Position numbers and translations under genes: made by a program
Source: Acetobacteraceae bacterium
GTDB lineage: Bacteria > Pseudomonadota > Alphaproteobacteria > Acetobacterales > Acetobacteraceae
Assembly: GCA_947475245.1 (NCBI GenBank)
Contig: CANJLW010000018.1
Location: 16,830 to 80,829 of the forward strand
Direction: 5' to 3'
Length of the DNA stretch: 64,000 bases
The notes under the pieces: generated by a model
What the model was told of the DNA's origin: nothing
What the model saw: the letters and a program-made list of their open reading frames with translations, nothing else
Database searches by the model: none
Shown: in pieces, positions 51,805 to 60,450 of the stretch
Layout: every line of letters begins with the position of its first letter
How positions within the stretch are numbered: position 1 is the first letter of the stretch

Positions 51805-52428
51805 ATGACGTCATCCGCGAACGCGGCTGAACCAGATCCCGTGGTCGAGGCCGTGGTCGAAGCGCCCGCTCCGCGCCCGGAGCCGGAACGCCGCCCGATG
51901 CATGGCGGTCCGACGCAGATCCCGCGGATGCCGGCCAAGGCGGAAATCTTCGTCGCGGGCGATCACGTTGTTTACCCGACCCATGGCGTGGGCAAGGTGG
52001 AGCGGATCGCGACGGAGGAAATCGCCGGCCATAAGCTCGAACTGATCCACATCACGTTCGAGGAAAACCGCATGACCCTGCGGGTGCCCGTGTCCAAGGC
52101 GCGCAGCGCCGGGCTGAGGAAGCTCGCGACACGGAAGATGTTCGACGACGCGCTGGCGGTATTGAAGGGCCGAGCACGGATCAAGCGGACGATGTGGTCG
52201 CGTCGGGCGCAGGAGTATGAGGCAAAGATCAATTCCGGCGATCCGCTGGCGATCGCGGAGGTTGTGCGCGATTTGCACCGCAATGCCGGTCAGCCGGATC
52301 AGAGCTTCTCCGAGCGTCAGATTTACGAAGCGGCGATGGATCGGCTGGCAGCCGAGCTGGCTGCCTTGGACGGCACCGATAAGCCTGCGGCGATCACGAA
52401 GCTGACGGAGTTTCTGAAGACCGCCTGA
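51805..52428 (+). CDS. carD: CarD-family transcription regulator
   Basis: A 207-residue RNA-polymerase-binding protein. A disordered Ala/Pro/Glu-rich N-terminus (1-45) precedes the CarD/TRCF RNAP-interacting domain: FVAGDHVVYPTHGVGKVERIATEEIAGHKLELIHITFE. A helical DNA-binding C-domain follows (KGRARIKRTMWSRRAQEYEAKINSGDPLAIAEVVRDLH). It stabilises open promoter complexes, often at rRNA promoters. It has its own promoter and ends at a strong terminator. Confidence 0.95.
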   Translation: MTSSANAAEPDPVVEAVVEAPAPRPEPERRPMHGGPTQIPRMPAKAEIFVAGDHVVYPTHGVGKVERIATEEIAGHKLELIHITFEENRMTLRVPVSKARSAGLRKLATRKMFDDALAVLKGRARIKRTMWSRRAQEYEAKINSGDPLAIAEVVRDLHRNAGQPDQSFSERQIYEAAMDRLAAELAALDGTDKPAAITKLTEFLKTA

Positions 52429-52475
52429 TTTGTGCCCTTCGGTCTGGTTGTGATCGGGTGTGGAGCGGATACGAA

Positions 52476-52510
52476 AAACCCCGGACCTTTCGGCTCCGGG
52501 GTTTCTTTTT
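52476..52510. terminator. Bidirectional intrinsic terminator between carD and the BI-1 gene
   Basis: AAACCCCGGA (52476-52485) pairs with TCCGGGGTTT (52495-52504). It is followed by CTTTTT on the plus strand and by TTTTTCG on the minus strand, so both converging transcripts end here. Confidence 0.9.
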
Positions 52511-52531
52511 GATCTACCGCGGGGTGGCGGA

Positions 52532-53302
52532 TCAGTTGTTGTTGCGGTTACCGAGGAGCTGCAGCAACAGGGTGAAGAGGTTGATGAAGTTCAGGTAGAG
52601 GCTGAGAGCGTCGAACACGCTGCGCTTGCCGGCGCCTTCGGTGCCTTCGGCATAGGCGTACTGGACGTAATCGGCCTTGATGCGCTGGGTGTCATAGGCG
52701 GTGAGGCCGGTGAAGACCACGACACCGATGACGCTGATCGCAAACTGCAGGGCGCTGCTCTGGAAGAACAGGTTCACCAGTCCGGCGATGACGATACCGA
52801 ACAGGCCCATCATCAGGAAGCTGCCCATGCGGCTCAGGTCTGCCTTGGTGGTGTAGCCATAGAGGCTGGTCGCACCAAAGGTCGCGGCGGTGATGAAGAA
52901 CACCCTGACAATGGATTCCTGCGTGTAGATCAGGAAGATGTTCGTCAGGCTGGCACCCATCGCAGCGCAGAAGGCCCAGAACAGGCCTTGGGCGGCGGTG
53001 GTGGAGAGCCGGTTAACACCGAGGCTGAGCACGAGCACAAAGGCCAGCGGCGCGAACATCGCGATCATCGCAAGCGGCGTCGCGGAGTGCTTCATCCCGA
53101 ACGGCGTTTGCACCAGCGGATAGAAAGCGTTGATCAGCGATGTGTTCGCGATCATGTAGGCGACGATGCCCGTTATGAGCAGTCCGGAGCCCATCCAGTT
53201 GTAGACGCGCAGCATGTAGGCCCGAAGTCCGGCATCCAGGACGGCGGCCGTCGTGGCGGCGGATGCGCTCGGGTAGGCGCGATATTCCGGGGTAAAAGCC
53301 AT
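52532..53302 (-). CDS. Bax inhibitor-1 (BI-1/YccA-like) membrane protein
   Basis: A 256-residue seven-helix membrane protein of the TMBIM/BI-1 family, which in bacteria is linked to calcium leak or FtsH interaction. Features are AYMLRVYNWMGSGLLITGIVAYM, LFTGLTAYDTQRIK-like VVFTGLTAYDTQRIKADY with the conserved Asp, and helix-rich hydrophobic segments throughout. AAAGGAAAC precedes the ATG at 53302. The terminator ends the convergent carD transcript as well. Confidence 0.93.
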   Translation of the reverse strand: MAFTPEYRAYPSASAATTAAVLDAGLRAYMLRVYNWMGSGLLITGIVAYMIANTSLINAFYPLVQTPFGMKHSATPLAMIAMFAPLAFVLVLSLGVNRLSTTAAQGLFWAFCAAMGASLTNIFLIYTQESIVRVFFITAATFGATSLYGYTTKADLSRMGSFLMMGLFGIVIAGLVNLFFQSSALQFAISVIGVVVFTGLTAYDTQRIKADYVQYAYAEGTEGAGKRSVFDALSLYLNFINLFTLLLQLLGNRNNN

Positions 53303-53435
53303 GGTCCCTGTTTCCTTTCGGGCGTTACGCCCCGTTTAGATCGTCTGGCGGCCTGGTACTGCTCCCAGTGATCGACCGGGGGTTGATTTGATGTCGGGCA
53401 CGTGGCTTGCGCCGCCGTATCCGATGACTCCTGGG

Positions 53436-55964
53436 CTACTCGTTCCGAAGCAGCGGTGCCGGTTTACCGCGAAGAGCAACCGCGGTTCCCGCATAGCCGA
53501 ATATCAACATCGTCGCGAGTGATCCGACAACCGTCATTATAAGCGTTCCCGGCAGAAAAACCCACTGCGTGTGCAAAATGTAATGCGCGACACCGTAGCT
53601 GGCGAGAACACCGACCACCGCGGCGATCGCACCGGCCATCAGGCCCAACGCGCCAAATTCGACCAACCATGCGGCGCGGATTTGACGGCGCGTGGCTCCC
53701 AGTGTTTTCAGGATGATCGCTTCCCGTGTGCGGCGGCGTTGCCCGGCGGCGACGGCCCCGACCAGCACCAACGCGCCGGAGACGAGGGTGAGACCTCCGG
53801 TGATCGTCAGGGCGGCCGCGACCTGATCGAGCAGGCGGGTGATGGCGGCCAGAACATCTTCCACGCGAATTCCGGTGACATTGGGCAGCGCGTCGGTCAC
53901 CGCCCGCAGGAACGCGCCTTGGCGGGCGGATTCGACCCGAACGGTGGCAATATTGGCATGCGGCGCGCGGGCCAGCAGTCCAGGGCTGGCGACCATGGTG
54001 AAGTTGATCGACAGGCTTTGCCAGGCGATGTCGCGCAGATTGGCGACGCGCAGGGCGATATCACGCCCAAGTACGTTGACGGTGATCGTGTCGCCGACAC
54101 TGACATTCCAGCCTTTTGCCAGTCCGGCGTCGAAGGAGACCAGCGGCGGGCCGCTGTAATCCTCCGCCCACCAGGCCCCGGCGACCAGGCGAGTGCCGGC
54201 GGGAGGGGCGGCGGCATAGGTCAGGCCTCGATCGCCGCGCAGTGCCCAGGCGGTTTCCGGCGTCGTGCGCACCTCTTCCGCCGGCACGCCGTTGACGGCG
54301 ACCACACGAGCCCGCAGCGACGGCACGGACCGAACATCGCTGACGCCCGCACCTGTCGGCGGCGTTTTGGCCAGGGCCTCGAATCGGGGCAATTGTTCGT
54401 TCTGGATATCTACGAAGAAAAAGCTGGGCGCGTTGGCGGGCATCTGATCCAGGATTTCGCGGCGCATGTTGCCCTGGATCAGCGCGACGGAGGTCAGCGT
54501 CGACAGCCCAAGGCCGACGGACAGCATCAACAGCGGCGTGGCGGAACCGGGGCGATACAGATTGGCGATCCCCAGCCGCGCCCAGGGCCACGGCAGACGG
54601 GGCAGGCGATGCGCCAGACGCATTAAGGTCCATGCGCCGCCGCGGAACAGCGCCAGCGTCGTCGCGGCCGCGCCGCAAAAATACAGCGCAAACAGCCGAT
54701 CATTGGCCGTCGCCACGGTCAGGCCGACGAGTGCCAGCGCCGCCAGGATATTGAGCAATATCAGCGATAGGCTCGGCCGCGCCCGGTCAGGCAACAAGCC
54801 GTCGCGGAACAGCGCGCCGCCGGGAATACGCGCGGCACGTCCCAGGGGCCAGAGCGCGAAGCACAGCGCGGTCAGCAGTCCGTAAGCGCCCGCCATCAGC
54901 AGGGGCCTGGGGTAAACGCCCAGCACGGGCGGCACGGGCAGGACGTTGGTGAGCCAATGCGCGCCGATCCATGGCAGCGCGGCCCCCAGCGTCAGGCCGA
55001 TGGCGATGCCGCCGAGAGACAAGGCGAGGACCTGAAGGAGACACATCGCGAAGATCAGGCCGGACGACGCGCCCAGGCAGCGCAGCGTGGCGATGGACAG
55101 GGACCGTGCTTCCAACCACGCACGCACCCCGTTGGCGACGCCGATGCCGCCGACCAGCAGCGCGGTCAGGCCGACCAGGGTCAGGAACAGGCTGGTCTGG
55201 TCGATGAAGCGGGTTACGCCCGGGGCGGCTTCGCGAGGGTCGCGCACACGCCAGCCCTGGTTCGGGAAAGCGGCGCGCAGCGCGTCGGCAACGGCAATGG
55301 CGTCGCCGGGGTTCGACAGCGTGAGTCGCAGGGCGTGGCGGATCATCGATCCTGGCGCGATCAGTTCGGTCTGGTCCAAGGCCGAACGGGAAATCAGCGC
55401 GCGGGCACCGAACAGGGACGGGGTCGCGACGCGATCAGGCTCCGCCGTCAGTTCTCCAGCGACCCGGAGTTTGGCGGCACCGAGCCGGACAGTGTCGCCG
55501 GGCTTGAGGCCGAGTCGATCCAGGACGACGCGTTCGGCCAGCAGACCGTACTGCCCGTCGCGCAGGGCCAAGGCGTTTTCCAAAGACTGTGCCGGCACGA
55601 TCGTCACCGATCCGACCAGGGGCCATGCGTTGTCGACGGCTTTCAGCTCGATCAGTTGCCGTTCGCCGCCGGCGGAGACCAGCATCGATCGCATCTGGAC
55701 GATGTCGGAGGTCCTACCGGCCCGTGCTGCGACCCATTCGCGCAGGGCGGCGGTTGGGACCTGGGCACCGCCGTCGATTTCCAGATCGCCGCCCAACAGG
55801 CGTCGCCCGTCATTTGCAAGACCGGTGTCCACCGCCGCCCGCAGCGTGCCGACCGCGGCGATGACTCCTACGCCGAGCGCGAGGCAGAGGAGGACGATCC
55901 ATAATCCGCGCACCCCGCCGCGTAGTTCGCGCCGGGCCAGGCGCAAGGCCAGCAGAAGGGTCAT
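53436..55964 (-). CDS. FtsX-like ABC transporter permease (YbbP-type)
   Basis: An 842-residue membrane protein with an N-terminal helix, a MacB-like periplasmic domain, and two FtsX-type four-helix blocks (about 265-440 and the C-terminal 720-830). The ending RRRTREAIILKTLGATRRQIRAAWLVEFGALGLMAG contains the conserved FtsX coupling region. With its ATPase it resembles YbbAP, which acts in lipid or glycolipid-related export linked to the TesA-like thioesterase. It overlaps the ATPase stop by ATGA. Confidence 0.93.
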   Translation of the reverse strand: MTLLLALRLARRELRGGVRGLWIVLLCLALGVGVIAAVGTLRAAVDTGLANDGRRLLGGDLEIDGGAQVPTAALREWVAARAGRTSDIVQMRSMLVSAGGERQLIELKAVDNAWPLVGSVTIVPAQSLENALALRDGQYGLLAERVVLDRLGLKPGDTVRLGAAKLRVAGELTAEPDRVATPSLFGARALISRSALDQTELIAPGSMIRHALRLTLSNPGDAIAVADALRAAFPNQGWRVRDPREAAPGVTRFIDQTSLFLTLVGLTALLVGGIGVANGVRAWLEARSLSIATLRCLGASSGLIFAMCLLQVLALSLGGIAIGLTLGAALPWIGAHWLTNVLPVPPVLGVYPRPLLMAGAYGLLTALCFALWPLGRAARIPGGALFRDGLLPDRARPSLSLILLNILAALALVGLTVATANDRLFALYFCGAAATTLALFRGGAWTLMRLAHRLPRLPWPWARLGIANLYRPGSATPLLMLSVGLGLSTLTSVALIQGNMRREILDQMPANAPSFFFVDIQNEQLPRFEALAKTPPTGAGVSDVRSVPSLRARVVAVNGVPAEEVRTTPETAWALRGDRGLTYAAAPPAGTRLVAGAWWAEDYSGPPLVSFDAGLAKGWNVSVGDTITVNVLGRDIALRVANLRDIAWQSLSINFTMVASPGLLARAPHANIATVRVESARQGAFLRAVTDALPNVTGIRVEDVLAAITRLLDQVAAALTITGGLTLVSGALVLVGAVAAGQRRRTREAIILKTLGATRRQIRAAWLVEFGALGLMAGAIAAVVGVLASYGVAHYILHTQWVFLPGTLIMTVVGSLATMLIFGYAGTAVALRGKPAPLLRNE

Positions 55965-56680
55965 GCGGAGGGCGGTCCCGGGCGGGCCAGCCCGTCCTCC
56001 ATGTAGATTTGTCTGTCGCAGCGCGCGGCCAGGCGGGGATCGTGGGTGATCAACAACAATGTCGTCCCGTTGCGGGCGCGCAGGGCGAACAGCAGGTCCA
56101 TCACTGTTTCCCCGGTCGCGTGATCCAGATTGCCGGTTGGTTCGTCCGCCAGCAGCAGGGCGGGTTCGGCGGCGAAAGCGCGGGCCAGGGCCACGCGCTG
56201 CTGCTCTCCGCCTGAGAGTTGGTTGGGCAAGTGGGTCAATCGATGGCCCAGACCGACCTCTTTCAGCACCCGTGTAGCTCGGACCGCCGCGTCGGGGTGT
56301 CCGGCCAGTTCCAGTGGGATCGCGACATTTTCAAGCGCCGTCATCGTCGGCATCAGGTGAAAGGCCTGGAACACGATGCCGATCCGGTCGCGGCGAACCC
56401 GGGCCAGGGCGTCCTCGTTCAGGTCTGTCATCGCGTTCCCGTCGAACACGACGCTGCCGCCGGTGGCGCGTTCCAGGCCGGCCAGTACCATCAACAGACT
56501 GGTTTTGCCCGATCCCGATGGGCCGACGAGGCCCACGGCCTCCCCCGCCGCGATATCGAGGTCGATACCGCGCAAAATATTGACCGGGCCGGCGGCGGAA
56601 GGCACGGTCAGGCGGAGGTCCCGCACGCGCACCAGAGGTGCTGCGTCGAGAGGCTGTGGCGGCGGCGAGGTGACATCCAT
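55961..56680 (-). CDS. ABC transporter ATPase (YbbA/LolD-like)
   Basis: A 239-residue ATPase: Walker [13 protein letters not shown]-loop [17 protein letters not shown], signature [14 protein letters not shown], Walker [13 protein letters not shown] and H-loop LITHDPRLA. LolD/MacB-type pattern. The predicted ATG at 56680 lies in CCATGG, the same palindrome used by the divergent esterase start, and it has no Shine-Dalgarno, so the start is less certain than the identity. Coupled to the FtsX-like permease. Confidence 0.93.
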   Translation of the reverse strand: MDVTSPPPQPLDAAPLVRVRDLRLTVPSAAGPVNILRGIDLDIAAGEAVGLVGPSGSGKTSLLMVLAGLERATGGSVVFDGNAMTDLNEDALARVRRDRIGIVFQAFHLMPTMTALENVAIPLELAGHPDAAVRATRVLKEVGLGHRLTHLPNQLSGGEQQRVALARAFAAEPALLLADEPTGNLDHATGETVMDLLFALRARNGTTLLLITHDPRLAARCDRQIYMEDGLARPGPPSA

Positions 56681-57383
56681 GGCGACACCATATGGCGTTC
56701 GCGCGGCCAAGAAGAACCCCGATCGATTAACTTCTTGTTTAATTGCACTGCTTTGCGGGGGGTGGCTGATGATTGCCATGACCGTAGCGTCGGCGGCGAC
56801 CGATCGACCGTATCGGCTGTTGGTGTTGGGCGACTCGCTGACCGCCGGGTTCGGCCTGCCGCGCGCCGACGGATTCCAAGCCCAACTGACCGCCGCGCTG
56901 CGTGCGGCGGGCCATTCCGTCGTCGTCGTCGACGCCGCTGTGTCCGGCGACACGAGCGCCGGCGGGCGTGCTCGGCTGGAATGGGCCCTGGGTGACGGCG
57001 GGCCGGATCAGAGGGCCGATGGCGCGATCGTCGAACTCGGTGCCAACGATGGGCTGCGCGGGGTCGATCCCAAGGACATGGAAACCAATCTGGCGGCGAT
57101 CCTCGACACCTTGGCCGCGCGCGGAATTCCGGTGCTGTTCAGCGGCATGTACGCGCCGCCCAATTTCGGCCCCGACTACCAGGCCGCGTTTCGCGCCGCT
57201 TTCGACCGCCTCGGGCAACGCCGGGGCCTGCTGTACGACCCGTTCTTTCTGGAAGGGGTCGCCGCGGTCCCGGAACTGAACCAGCCCGATCGCTTGCATC
57301 CGACCGCTGAAGGGGTACGCCGAATCGTTGGTCGGCTGCTACCCTTGGTTCAGCAACTGATCACGGGCGCGAAACCGCCATGA
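56679..57383 (+). CDS. TesA-like SGNH arylesterase/lysophospholipase
   Basis: A 234-residue SGNH hydrolase. A signal peptide is present (basic KKNPDR, hydrophobic SCLIALLCGGWLMIAMTVASA). Block I is VLGDSLTAGFG with the Ser nucleophile, block III GANDG carries the oxyanion Asn, and block V DRLHPTAEG gives the Asp/His pair. ATG 56679 is preferred because AGGTGA (56668-56673) precedes it and a signal peptide results; starting at 56769 would lose it. Divergent from ybbAP-like genes, as in tesA-ybbAP of enterobacteria. Confidence 0.93.
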   Translation: MATPYGVRAAKKNPDRLTSCLIALLCGGWLMIAMTVASAATDRPYRLLVLGDSLTAGFGLPRADGFQAQLTAALRAAGHSVVVVDAAVSGDTSAGGRARLEWALGDGGPDQRADGAIVELGANDGLRGVDPKDMETNLAAILDTLAARGIPVLFSGMYAPPNFGPDYQAAFRAAFDRLGQRRGLLYDPFFLEGVAAVPELNQPDRLHPTAEGVRRIVGRLLPLVQQLITGAKPP

Positions 57384-57916
57384 GACTCTTTGTCGGCATC
57401 GACTTGCCATCGAGCGTACGCGAGCAGCTCGATTCGTTGTCAGGGGCGGGTATTCCCGGCGCGCGTTGGGTTCCGGACGAGAACTACCACCTTACGCTAC
57501 GCTTTATCGGCGAGGTGCCCGGGTACATGGCCGAGGAAATCGACCACGCCCTGGCGGCGATCAGGGGGCGGGCGTTCCCGCTGACATTGGGCGGTGTCGG
57601 CACATTCTCCAAAGCCGGGCGGGGCGTCGCCTTGTGGATCGGCGTCGAAAAGAGTCCGCAACTCGATCACCTGCAAAACAAAATCGAAACCGCGCTGCAA
57701 CGCTGCGGGTTAGAGCCGGAGCGACGGCGTTTCCAACCTCATGTGACGCTGGCACGGTTGGATAATCCCGTCGAATCAAGGCTTGCCGCGTTCGTCCAAA
57801 CTCATAACCTGTTCCGCGCCGAACCCATCGACGTCACCCATTTTACCTTGTTCAGCTCTCTGCTCGGCAAGGAACAATCGATTTACACGGCCGAGGTCGA
57901 ATACCCGCTCGTGTAA
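57380..57916 (+). CDS. thpR: RNA 2',3'-cyclic phosphodiesterase ThpR
   Basis: A 178-residue 2H-phosphoesterase that opens 2',3'-cyclic phosphates on RNA to 2'-phosphomonoesters. Both H-x-T-x motifs are seen: YHLTLRFIG (about residues 35-43) and PHVTLARL (about 122-129). The start MRLFVGIDLP is typical. ATG overlaps the esterase stop (ATGA). Confidence 0.95.
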   Translation: MRLFVGIDLPSSVREQLDSLSGAGIPGARWVPDENYHLTLRFIGEVPGYMAEEIDHALAAIRGRAFPLTLGGVGTFSKAGRGVALWIGVEKSPQLDHLQNKIETALQRCGLEPERRRFQPHVTLARLDNPVESRLAAFVQTHNLFRAEPIDVTHFTLFSSLLGKEQSIYTAEVEYPLV

Positions 57917-58036
57917 CGCTATTCCTCCGCAGACCATTGCATCGCGCGCAAAGCCTGCGCAGAGTTGCTTCCGACGGGTATCGAAGGCCGGAAAAACGGT
58001 CAGTCCCGCCGGATAGGGAAGGACGCGACAATCGCG

Positions 58037-58816
58037 ATGGACAAGGAAGCACCGCCGCTGCTGAGCGTGCGTGGTGTATCCGTCAGATTCGGCGGAGTCA
58101 TTGCGCTGGATGACATCTCGTTCGATGTGACCAAGGGACAAATCGCGGGGCTGATCGGCCCGAACGGCGCCGGCAAGACGACGTTGTTCAACTGCCTGAG
58201 CCGGCTGTACCAGCCGAGCGGCGGGGAGATTTTGTTTGAGGGGGCATCGGTGTTGGCGACGCCGCGGCATCGAATCCCCGATATCGGCATAGGTCGGACG
58301 TTCCAGAACGTCGCCTTGTTCGACAAGCTGACCGTGCTGGAAAACGTCATGGTCGGGCGGCACAGCCAGACCGCATCCAGTTTCGTCGCCAATGCGTTAC
58401 GCTTGCCGTCGGTCGTTGCCGAACAGCGCACCGCGCGCGAACGGGCGATGGAATTGATCGAATTCATGGACATCAGTCGGTTCACACATTGGCCGGCCGG
58501 CGGGCTGCCGTTTCCAATCCGTAAGCGCGTGGAACTGGCGCGCGCGCTTGCCGCCAAACCCAAGCTGCTGTTGCTGGACGAGCCGGCGGCGGGGCTGAAC
58601 CATGACGAAGTCTCGACGCTGGAAACCCAAATCCGCCGGGTGCGCGATGTGCAGGGCGTGACGGTACTGCTGGTGGAACATCACATGAGCCTGGTGATGT
58701 CGGTGTCGGACAAGGTCGTGACGATCAATTTCGGACGCAAGATCGCCGAGGGCACGCCGGAACAGGTTCGGCGCGACCCCGAAGTGATCCGCGCCTATCT
58801 GGGGACCGCGGGCTGA
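58037..58816 (+). CDS. livG: Branched-chain amino acid-type ABC transporter ATPase (LivG-like)
   Basis: A 259-residue ATPase of the LivG class: Walker A GPNGAGKTTLF, the LivG-typical IGRTFQNVALFDKLTVLENVMVG, Walker B LLLLDEPAAGLNHDE and H-loop LLVEHHMSLVM. The signature segment reads LPFPIRKRVELARAL rather than the usual LSYGQQRRLEIARAL, so the glycine of the C-loop is replaced by Pro. ATG 58037 is chosen; the extension to 57965 has no family similarity. First gene of livG-F-H-M-K, TGATG-coupled to livF. Confidence 0.93.
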   Translation: MDKEAPPLLSVRGVSVRFGGVIALDDISFDVTKGQIAGLIGPNGAGKTTLFNCLSRLYQPSGGEILFEGASVLATPRHRIPDIGIGRTFQNVALFDKLTVLENVMVGRHSQTASSFVANALRLPSVVAEQRTARERAMELIEFMDISRFTHWPAGGLPFPIRKRVELARALAAKPKLLLLDEPAAGLNHDEVSTLETQIRRVRDVQGVTVLLVEHHMSLVMSVSDKVVTINFGRKIAEGTPEQVRRDPEVIRAYLGTAG

Positions 58817-59529
58817 TGGCCGCCATTCTCGAACTCAAGGGCGTCAGCGCCTGGTATGGGCAGATTCAGGCGATGTTCGACCTGGATCTGAAGGTCGAAC
58901 AGGGCGGCGTCACGGCGCTTCTGGGTGCCAACGGTGCCGGGAAGACCACCACGCTGCGGGCGGTCTGCAACATGGTGCGCCGATCTGGCGGCACCATCTT
59001 TGACGGTCAGGACATCTCCAAGCGCAGCACGGAGGATATCGTGCGGCTGGGCGTCGCCCACGTACCGGAAGGGCGCGGGACCTTCGTCGCGCTGACGGTG
59101 GAGGAGAACCTGAGGCTGGCTTTCCATATCCGTAAGGATCGCGCCGCGGCCACGCGCGACATGGATATGGTGTTCGAATATTTCCCCCGCCTGAAAGAGC
59201 GCATCCGCCAGCAGGCTGGCACCTTGTCGGGTGGGGAGCAGCAGATGCTGGCAATCGCCCGCGCCCTGATGCTCGCGCCCCGGTTGATGCTGCTGGACGA
59301 ACCTTCGTTCGGGTTGGCGCCACTGATCGTCCAGGAAATCTTCAGGATTCTGCGTCGGATCAACGAGCAGGGGAAAGTCTCGATGCTGATCGTCGAGCAA
59401 AACGCCGCGCTGGCGTTGGAACTCGCCGATCACGTCTATCTGCTCGAAACCGGACACGTCGTTACGTCGGGTCCGTCGGACATGGTGCGTGACGACGAGG
59501 CGCTGCGCAAAGCGTACCTGGGGTACTAG
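58816..59529 (+). CDS. livF: Branched-chain amino acid-type ABC transporter ATPase (LivF-like)
   Basis: A 237-residue second ATPase: Walker A GANGAGKTTTLRAV, HVPEGRGTFVALTVEENL (LivF-type Q-loop region), signature LSGGEQQMLAIARAL, Walker B LMLLDEPSFGLAP and the H-loop IVEQNAALAL with Gln-Asn. It shares one base with livG (TGATG) and is followed 46 nt later by livH. Confidence 0.96.
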   Translation: MAAILELKGVSAWYGQIQAMFDLDLKVEQGGVTALLGANGAGKTTTLRAVCNMVRRSGGTIFDGQDISKRSTEDIVRLGVAHVPEGRGTFVALTVEENLRLAFHIRKDRAAATRDMDMVFEYFPRLKERIRQQAGTLSGGEQQMLAIARALMLAPRLMLLDEPSFGLAPLIVQEIFRILRRINEQGKVSMLIVEQNAALALELADHVYLLETGHVVTSGPSDMVRDDEALRKAYLGY

Positions 59530-59575
59530 CGATGACACAGCCCATCGCCCAGTTCGCGGTTCAGGAGTAATCCGC

Positions 59576-60448
59576 ATGGAATTCTTCATCCAACAAACCG
59601 CCGCCGGCCTGACCAGCGGCGCGATCTATGCGTGCGTCGCTCTCGGCTTGGTCATGATTTACGTGTCGACCGACCATATCAACTTCGCACAGGGCGAGAT
59701 GGCGATGTTTGCCACCTATATCGCCTGGATGCTGATCGATGCCGGTGTGCCGTTCTGGCTGGCATTCGGCCTGACGGCGCTGATTGCCTTCGTTGGCGGG
59801 CTGTTGATCCAGCGCTTTATCCTGAAACCGCTGGAAACGGCCCCGGTCTTGGCGCTGGTGGTCTGCTTCATTGCGTTGTTGTCTATTTTCAACGCGTTGG
59901 CGGGAATGATCTGGAGCTACACGATCAAGCAGTTCCCGTCGCCGTTCCCGCAATACGATATTTCCGGTCATGGGCTGGTGAGCGTGCAGCAGCTTGGCGT
60001 CGTCGCGGTGACGCTGGTGATGCTGGGTATTCTGACGGTCTTCTTTCGCTACACGACCCTTGGCCTCGCCATGCGGGCAGCAGCCCAGAACGCCAGTTCC
60101 GCTCGGCTGATGGGCGTGCGCGTGTCGTGGATGCTGGCGCTGGGGTGGGGACTGGCCGCCGCCATCGGGTCGATCGCGGGCATGCTCGTCGCACCGATCG
60201 TGTTTCTTGATCCAAACATGATGACCGGCATCCTGGTTTACGGCTTCGCGGGCGCGTTGGTGGGCGGTATCGGTAATCCGATGGGCGCGGTCGCGGGCGG
60301 CTTTATTGTCGGCGTGCTGGAAAACCTGGTCGGCAGCTACATCATCGGCAACGAGTTGAAGCTGACGTTCGCGCTGGTCGTCGTCGTGGGCGTGCTGATC
60401 CTGAAACCGGCCGGCTTGTTCGGTCAGATCATTGTGAAGCGAGTCTGA
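59576..60448 (+). CDS. livH: Branched-chain amino acid-type ABC transporter permease (LivH-like)
   Basis: A 290-residue permease with about eight hydrophobic segments. LivH features: FIQQTAAGLTSGAIYACVALGLVMIYVSTDHINFAQGEMAM near the N-terminus and LGLAMRAAAQNASSARLMGV, the ATPase-contacting loop. ATG 59576 is supported by AGGAG upstream; an in-frame start at 59489 overlaps livF. livM follows after 2 nt. Confidence 0.95.
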   Translation: MEFFIQQTAAGLTSGAIYACVALGLVMIYVSTDHINFAQGEMAMFATYIAWMLIDAGVPFWLAFGLTALIAFVGGLLIQRFILKPLETAPVLALVVCFIALLSIFNALAGMIWSYTIKQFPSPFPQYDISGHGLVSVQQLGVVAVTLVMLGILTVFFRYTTLGLAMRAAAQNASSARLMGVRVSWMLALGWGLAAAIGSIAGMLVAPIVFLDPNMMTGILVYGFAGALVGGIGNPMGAVAGGFIVGVLENLVGSYIIGNELKLTFALVVVVGVLILKPAGLFGQIIVKRV

Positions 60449-60450
60449 TC

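Noticed and set aside
52938..53123. Small ORFs antisense to the BI-1 gene
   Set aside because: Short shadow frames without ribosome-binding sites.
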